DNA from: XN24 sp964462675
GTDB taxonomy: Bacteria; Pseudomonadota; Gammaproteobacteria; Steroidobacterales; XN24
DNA length: 64,000 nucleotides
Reading direction: 5' to 3'
Assembly: GCA_964462675.1 (NCBI GenBank)
Contig: CAYWYS010000003.1
Span: forward strand, 67,476-131,475
Made by a program: the position numbers and the translations under genes. Under the pieces are notes generated by a model, which saw only the letters and a program-made list of their open reading frames with translations, was not told the origin of the DNA and ran no database searches. Within the stretch, counting starts at the first letter, position 1. Each line of letters opens with the position of its first letter. Of the stretch, positions 59,308 to 64,000 are shown piece after piece.

Positions 59308-61359
59308 ATGCGAACAATGCCGTATCGAAGCCCCGCGCCCCGCGGGCTGGCGATTCTTTGGATCCTGTGCCTGCTGTTGCCGGTGGCCGGCGCCGCGGCC
59401 GGGCTCGACCTGCGCCAGCTGCACGAGCTTCGCCAGGTTGGCGAGGTCGTGGCCAGCCCGGACGGACGCCTGATCGCCTACACGCGCATCGTGCCGCGCA
59501 GGCTGTTCGAGGAGGCCGACGGCCCCGCCTGGTCCGAGCTGCACGTCGTCGATGCGCGCGGCGTCAGTCGTGGCTATGTCACCGGGGAAAGCACGGTCAC
59601 CGGGCTCGGCTGGACACCGGACGGCAGCGCGGTCACTTTCCTTGCGAGCCGCGGCGCGGACACCACGCGTCGCCTGTACCGGATCGACATCGACGGCGGC
59701 GAGGCGCGGCCGTGGTTCGCCTTCGAAACCGACATCCGCAGCTACAGCATGTCGCCGGACGGCGGCCGCCTTGCGTTCCTCGCCGCGGACAAGGCGCCGG
59801 AGGCGCTCGAGGAGGCCCGCAAGCACGGCTTCACGCAGCGCGTCTACGAGGAGGACGTCGCGCCGCTGCAGCTCCGGATCGCCACGCCCGGCATGCCCGA
59901 GGCGCCGATCGTGCTGCCGCTGGAAGGCTCGCCCCAGGAAGTCGCCTGGAGCCCCGCCGGCGACCGGCTCGCCGTCAAGCTCAGCCCGCGCGAACTGATC
60001 GACGACGTCCTGATGAACACGCGCATCGTGTTCGTCGATGTCGAGCGCGGCGCCGTGCTCGGCACGGCCGACACGCCCGGCAAGCTCGGCCGCATGGCCT
60101 GGGCGCCAGACGGCCGGCATCTCGGCCTGGTCATGGCGGCGGATCGCCACGACCCGCGCGAAGGCCGGCTCGCCGTGGTCGGCGCCGGCGGCGGCGTGCC
60201 GCGCGACCTGCTGCCGGGCCTCGAGGGACATGTCTGGCATCTCGCCTGGCGCAACCCGCGCCGGCTGCTGTACATCAGCTACGAGGGCGTCGATGCGCGC
60301 CTCGGCGAGGTCGGCATCGACGGTCGCAACCGCCGCACGCTGGCGGCCGGCGGCCCGACCTGGGATGCGCTCAGCGTGTCGGCCGACGGTCGCCTGGTCG
60401 CGCTCGGCGCCCACGCGCCGGCCCATCCCCGCGAGGTATTCCGCTGGCGAGACGGCACGCGCCCGGAGCGCATGACGAACTCGAACCGCTGGCTCGACGA
60501 GGTGTCGCTCGCCCGGCAGGAAATCGTGCGCTACAAGGCGCGTGACGGGCTGGAGATCGAGGGGCTGCTGATTCACCCGCTGGCGCGCCCCGCCGGGGCG
60601 CGCGTGCCGCTGATCCTGGCCGTGCACGGCGGCCCGGAGGCGCACTATGCCAATGGCTGGCTGAGCAGCTATGCGCAGCCCGGCCAGGCCGCGGCCGCGC
60701 GCGGCTACGCCGTGTTCTACCCGAATTATCGCGGCAGCACCGGTCGCGGCGTGGCCTTTTCGAAGCTCGGCCAGGGCCGGCCCGCCGCCGAGGAATTCGA
60801 CGATCTCGTCGACGGCGTGGATCACCTCGTCGGGATCGGCCTCGTGGATCGGGAGCGCGTCGGGATCACCGGCGGCTCGTATGGCGGCTATGCCTCGGCC
60901 TGGGGCGCGACGCGCCACAGCGAGCGCTTTGCGGCGGCCGTCATGTTCAATGGGCTCAGCGACAAGACCGGCATGCTCGGCACCAGCGATATTCCCCACG
61001 AGCTGCACCAGGTTCATTACCGGAGCTGGCCGTGGGAGAGCTGGGCGATGTATCGCGACGCCAGCCCTATTTTCTATGCGCAGCAGAGCAGGACGCCGAC
61101 GCTGATCCTGCACGGGGATGCGGATCCGCGCGTGGACCGCAGCCAGGGCATGGCGATGTACCGCTACCTGAAGCTGTTCGGCCAGGCGCCGGTGCGCCTG
61201 GTGCTCTACCCGGGCGAGGGGCACGGCAACCAGCGCGGGGCGAGCCGCTGGGATTATTCCTTGCGGCTGATGCGCTGGATGGATCACTATCTGCTCGGCC
61301 CGGGCGGCGCGCCGCCGGATTACCCGGTGGACGCTCGTGCAGCCTGGGAGCGCGACTAG
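59308..61359 (+). CDS. S9-family (prolyl oligopeptidase-like) peptidase
   Basis: Exported serine peptidase of 683 residues. A signal peptide (LAILWILCLLLPVAGAAA) precedes a beta-propeller with SPDG-type blades (50-400) and an alpha/beta-hydrolase domain. The catalytic Ser lies in TGGSYGGYA, the Asp in HGDADPRV and the His in GEGHGNQ. Such enzymes cut oligopeptides or act as acylaminoacyl peptidases. Starts at the ATG at 59308; GTG codons six and three bases upstream are alternatives. A patatin-like gene follows after 12 bases. Confidence 0.9.
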   Translation: MRTMPYRSPAPRGLAILWILCLLLPVAGAAAGLDLRQLHELRQVGEVVASPDGRLIAYTRIVPRRLFEEADGPAWSELHVVDARGVSRGYVTGESTVTGLGWTPDGSAVTFLASRGADTTRRLYRIDIDGGEARPWFAFETDIRSYSMSPDGGRLAFLAADKAPEALEEARKHGFTQRVYEEDVAPLQLRIATPGMPEAPIVLPLEGSPQEVAWSPAGDRLAVKLSPRELIDDVLMNTRIVFVDVERGAVLGTADTPGKLGRMAWAPDGRHLGLVMAADRHDPREGRLAVVGAGGGVPRDLLPGLEGHVWHLAWRNPRRLLYISYEGVDARLGEVGIDGRNRRTLAAGGPTWDALSVSADGRLVALGAHAPAHPREVFRWRDGTRPERMTNSNRWLDEVSLARQEIVRYKARDGLEIEGLLIHPLARPAGARVPLILAVHGGPEAHYANGWLSSYAQPGQAAAARGYAVFYPNYRGSTGRGVAFSKLGQGRPAAEEFDDLVDGVDHLVGIGLVDRERVGITGGSYGGYASAWGATRHSERFAAAVMFNGLSDKTGMLGTSDIPHELHQVHYRSWPWESWAMYRDASPIFYAQQSRTPTLILHGDADPRVDRSQGMAMYRYLKLFGQAPVRLVLYPGEGHGNQRGASRWDYSLRLMRWMDHYLLGPGGAPPDYPVDARAAWERD

Positions 61360-61371
61360 GAGTAGCACTCC

Positions 61372-63669
61372 ATGCATCTGGCAACCCTTGGCCCGAGCGC
61401 CGAGCCGAATCGTCTCGCCCGTGGGGTGCTGGCGATCCTGGGCACCGCGTTGCTGGGGCTGGCCGCGCCGGCGCTTGCGGAGGCCGAGGCGCCGATCGAG
61501 CGCGCGGCGACCGAGCGCCCGCGCATCGGGCTGGTGCTGGGCGGCGGCGGCGCGCGTGGCGGCGCGCACGTCGGCGTGCTGACGGTGCTCGAGGAGCTGC
61601 GCATCCCGATCGATTGCATCGCCGGCACCAGCATGGGCGCACTGGTCGGCGCCACCTATGCGACGGGCGCACCGATGGCGCGCATCGAGCGCGAAATCCT
61701 GAGCGTCAACTGGGCCGCGACGATTGGATCAGAGGGGCAGCGCGCGCTCGTGCCGATGCAACGCAAGCAGGCCGGCATCACCTACAGCAACAACATCGAG
61801 TTCAGCCTCTCCCGCGGCGGCCTGCAGGGCGCCGGCGGGCTGGTATCGTCGCAGAACATCGAGGGTTTCTTCCGCCAGCTGGTCGGCGACGCGCGCTATA
61901 CCGAGGATTTCGACGACCTAGCGATCCCGTTTCGCGCCGTGGCAACCGACCTAGCCGGCAGCGAGATGGTGGTGATCGGCAGCGGCGACCTGACGCGCGC
62001 GATGCGCGCCAGCATGGCCGTGCCGGGCGTCTTCTCGCCGGTGATCGTCGACGGCCGGGTGCTCGCCGATGGCGGCATGATGCGCAACCTGCCGGTCGAC
62101 GTGGTGCGCGAACTGTGCGCTGACGTCGTCATCGCGGTGTCGCTGGAGACGCCGCCGCCGCAGCTCGAACAGCTGCGTTCCCTGTTTGCGCTCGCCGGGC
62201 GCTCGATCGACGCGATGATCATCGCCAACGAGCGCCAGCAGCTCGCCACCTTGACCGACCAGGACGTCACGATCATCGTGCCGACCGGCGACCTCGGCTC
62301 GGCCCAGTTCGCAAGGGTGCCGGAGACCATTCCGCTCGGCGTGGAGGCCGCGCGCGCGGCGACCGACTCGCTGGCGCGATACTCGGTGTCCGAGGAGGAG
62401 TACCGCGCGTGGCGATCGCGGCTGGATCGACCCGAGCCCGTCAGCGTGCAGGTCGAGGCGTTCCGCTTCGTGCCGTTGCGCCACGCATCGGAGGATTTTC
62501 TCGCCACCCGACTCAGGACCCGTCCCGGCGACACGATCACGCTCGGCGCGCTCGAGGGCGACATGCGCAAGGTATTCGCAAGCGGCGATTTCGTGCGTGT
62601 CGACTACCGCCTGCTGCCGGGGAACGATGGCGGAAAGATCGTCGAGATCAACGCCAGCGAGCGGCACGGCGGCACGGACTTCGTGCGCTTCGACCTTGGG
62701 CTGGCGGGCTCCTCGGGCGGCGACACGCTGTTCGTGCTGCGCGCGGACCATCGGCGCGAGTGGGTCAATTCGCTGGGAGGCCAATGGCGCAACTCGTTGC
62801 AGCTCGGTACGCTGAGCGAGCTGGAAACCGCCTACTACCAGCCGCTCGACATCCCGCAGCGCTTCTACGTCGAGCCGGGCTTCATCCTGCGGCGCACGAT
62901 CGAGGACTTTTTCGACGACGGCAACCGGGTCGCGCGCTACGACCTGCTGGAGGCCGAGGCGCGCGTCGATGTCGGCGTCAACCTCGGCAACCATGCGCGC
63001 CTGCGGACCGGCCTGCGCTGGGGCGCCACGGAGTTCGACGAGGACATCGGCAGCATTCCGGGTTTCGACCTGGATCGCAAGCGTGATGCGAACTACATGT
63101 TCGGCGCCATCTATGACACGCGCGACGCCGCGACGCTGCCGACGCGCGGCATGTACGCGCAGCTCGATTTCACGAGCTCGGGAAGCTGGCTCGGCGGCGA
63201 GCAATCCTACGATGTCGTCGAGGGGGTCGTGAGCCGCTCGACCCGCTGGCAGGACGGCACGCTGCTGCTGGCTGCGGGCGGCGGCCGGACGGTCGGCGGC
63301 GACTTGCCCCGCCACCGCGATTTCCAGCTCGGCGGCATCCGCAGCTTCCCGGCCTTCGCGCCCGGCGAGCTGCGCGGTGAAGGCTACTGGTCGGTGTCGG
63401 CCGACTGGGTTTACCGCCTGGTCGAGTTCCTGCCGGTGTTCCGGCAGGTGCTGTTCGGCGGCTTCGGGCTGGAGGCCGTGCGGATGAAGGACCGGCTCGA
63501 CGGCGTCAACGACGGCATCATCCTCGGCGCCTCGTTCAACATCGGCGCGCGCACGCCCGCCGGGCCGTTTCTGCTGACCGTCGGCGTCGCCGACAATGAC
63601 AGCGTCACCGTGCATTTCGCGCTGGGCCGACCGATCCCGGAAGGCTCGCTGCTCGACCGGCTACACTAG
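61372..63669 (+). CDS. Patatin-like phospholipase fused to a beta-barrel (PlpD-like)
   Basis: Protein of 765 residues. A signal peptide is followed by a patatin domain (45-340) with GGGGARG (oxyanion), GTSMG (Ser nucleophile) and DGG (Asp). A POTRA-like segment lies near 360-430. The C-terminal half resembles the bacterial surface antigen/BamA barrel, rich in alternating strands. The layout is that of type Vd autotransporters, which release the lipase. The chain ends in LDRLH, not the usual aromatic residue. Near the preceding S9 peptidase, it may share a transcript. Confidence 0.88.
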   Translation: MHLATLGPSAEPNRLARGVLAILGTALLGLAAPALAEAEAPIERAATERPRIGLVLGGGGARGGAHVGVLTVLEELRIPIDCIAGTSMGALVGATYATGAPMARIEREILSVNWAATIGSEGQRALVPMQRKQAGITYSNNIEFSLSRGGLQGAGGLVSSQNIEGFFRQLVGDARYTEDFDDLAIPFRAVATDLAGSEMVVIGSGDLTRAMRASMAVPGVFSPVIVDGRVLADGGMMRNLPVDVVRELCADVVIAVSLETPPPQLEQLRSLFALAGRSIDAMIIANERQQLATLTDQDVTIIVPTGDLGSAQFARVPETIPLGVEAARAATDSLARYSVSEEEYRAWRSRLDRPEPVSVQVEAFRFVPLRHASEDFLATRLRTRPGDTITLGALEGDMRKVFASGDFVRVDYRLLPGNDGGKIVEINASERHGGTDFVRFDLGLAGSSGGDTLFVLRADHRREWVNSLGGQWRNSLQLGTLSELETAYYQPLDIPQRFYVEPGFILRRTIEDFFDDGNRVARYDLLEAEARVDVGVNLGNHARLRTGLRWGATEFDEDIGSIPGFDLDRKRDANYMFGAIYDTRDAATLPTRGMYAQLDFTSSGSWLGGEQSYDVVEGVVSRSTRWQDGTLLLAAGGGRTVGGDLPRHRDFQLGGIRSFPAFAPGELRGEGYWSVSADWVYRLVEFLPVFRQVLFGGFGLEAVRMKDRLDGVNDGIILGASFNIGARTPAGPFLLTVGVADNDSVTVHFALGRPIPEGSLLDRLH

Positions 63670-63715
63670 GCGCTCGGCCACCCTGCGGCGAACTGAGTCG
63701 GGAGAGTCCGGAATC

Positions 63716-64000
63716 ATGGCGTCGCGCGAACGGGTCATGCAGCTCAGGAGCGAGCTCGAAGCCCGGCTGCTGCAGATCTCGGTCGGCGCGACCGTCGTCA
63801 TCGCCGTGCTCGGCGTGCTGTTCGGGCTGCTCGCGCGATCGCCGGCCATCCTGTTCGACGGCTTCTTCTCGCTGCTCGACGCCGCGATCACCTGGCTGAC
63901 GCTGGCCGTTGCGCGGCTGGTGGCCAGCGACGGCAGCCGGCGCTTCCAGTACGGCTACTGGCATCTCGAGTCGCTGGTGATCCTGCTGAAAGCCTCGGTG
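63716..64000 (+). CDS. Cation diffusion facilitator transporter, N-terminus only
   Basis: First 95 codons of a CDF-type metal exporter, cut by the window edge. An N-terminal helix (MASRERVMQLRSELEARLL) precedes TM1 (GATVVIAVLGVLFGLLA) and TM2, with the family motif FDGFFSLLDAAITW containing the metal-site aspartates. GGAGAG is a few bases before the ATG. Metal specificity cannot be judged from this part. Confidence 0.85.
   Translation, partial: MASRERVMQLRSELEARLLQISVGATVVIAVLGVLFGLLARSPAILFDGFFSLLDAAITWLTLAVARLVASDGSRRFQYGYWHLESLVILLKASV

Overview
This is a GC-rich (roughly two-thirds G+C), gene-dense chromosomal segment. The gene set suggests a gammaproteobacterium. It includes a fused aspartokinase-homoserine dehydrogenase, a YhcB/ZapG (DUF1043) protein, SrkA, RhlE, YgbA, a CIO-type cytochrome bd oxidase and sigma-54 promoters. 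The genus cannot be given from sequence alone. I saw no tRNA, rRNA, CRISPR array, transposase or prophage.

Layout. (1) 1-8.8 kb: the end of a threonine operon (thrA-thrC, minus), a phosphotransferase, hemP, a methyltransferase, the glutathione-dependent formaldehyde pair frmA-fghA, and a saccharopine-dehydrogenase-like protein. (2) 8.8-13.0 kb: an Anbu (bacterial proteasome-like) neighbourhood of ATP-grasp, alpha-E protein, zincin and Anbu peptidase. (3) 13-22 kb: housekeeping and accessory genes. These are an RRM protein and RhlE helicase, two REP-like palindromes, an exported RidA, a GMC dehydrogenase with its Tat-exported partner, SrkA, YgbA, a Rieske-like protein with an altered ligand, and an exported ankyrin protein. 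(4) 22-43.8 kb: a molybdenum/tungsten and formate island. A membrane-bound formate dehydrogenase (fdhA, fdhB, fdhC, a TorD-type chaperone, ferredoxin, DUF3305/DUF3306) lies beside two MerR-type-HTH/PBP-like regulators, a sigma-54 activator, tungstate-type transport genes (tupB-tupC, tupA), a relic of a second tupA, an outer-membrane porin, and cofactor genes (mobA, moeA, moaB, yqeC, a JAMM peptidase and a MoaD-like protein). (5) 43.9-48.8 kb: an orphan ParA, a cyanide-insensitive-type quinol oxidase with its small DUF2474 subunit, and a DUF4397 lipoprotein. (6) 48.8-58.1 kb: a probable signalling or conflict island. It encodes a TPR-S/SLOG-like/class III nucleotide cyclase protein, a DUF4062-STAND NTPase-TPR protein, a secreted C-type-lectin-like protein, and a SLOG-like protein with four membrane helices. 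(7) 58-64 kb: DUF3307, YhcB, an S9 peptidase, a patatin/beta-barrel fusion and the start of a CDF metal exporter.

How the parts fit. In region 4, tungstate or molybdate would be taken up through the porin and the TupABC transporter and inserted into molybdopterin by MoeA and MobA. It would then be used by a cysteine-type, Tat-exported formate dehydrogenase. Near-consensus sigma-54 promoters precede both torD-fdhABC and tupBC, and a sigma-54 activator gene is divergent from tupBC, so transport and enzyme may be co-regulated. In region 6, two unrelated polypeptides share SLOG-like nucleotide-binding signatures. One carries a cyclase domain and the other a membrane module, with a STAND sensor between them. 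This is the best candidate in the window for an undescribed nucleotide-signalling system.
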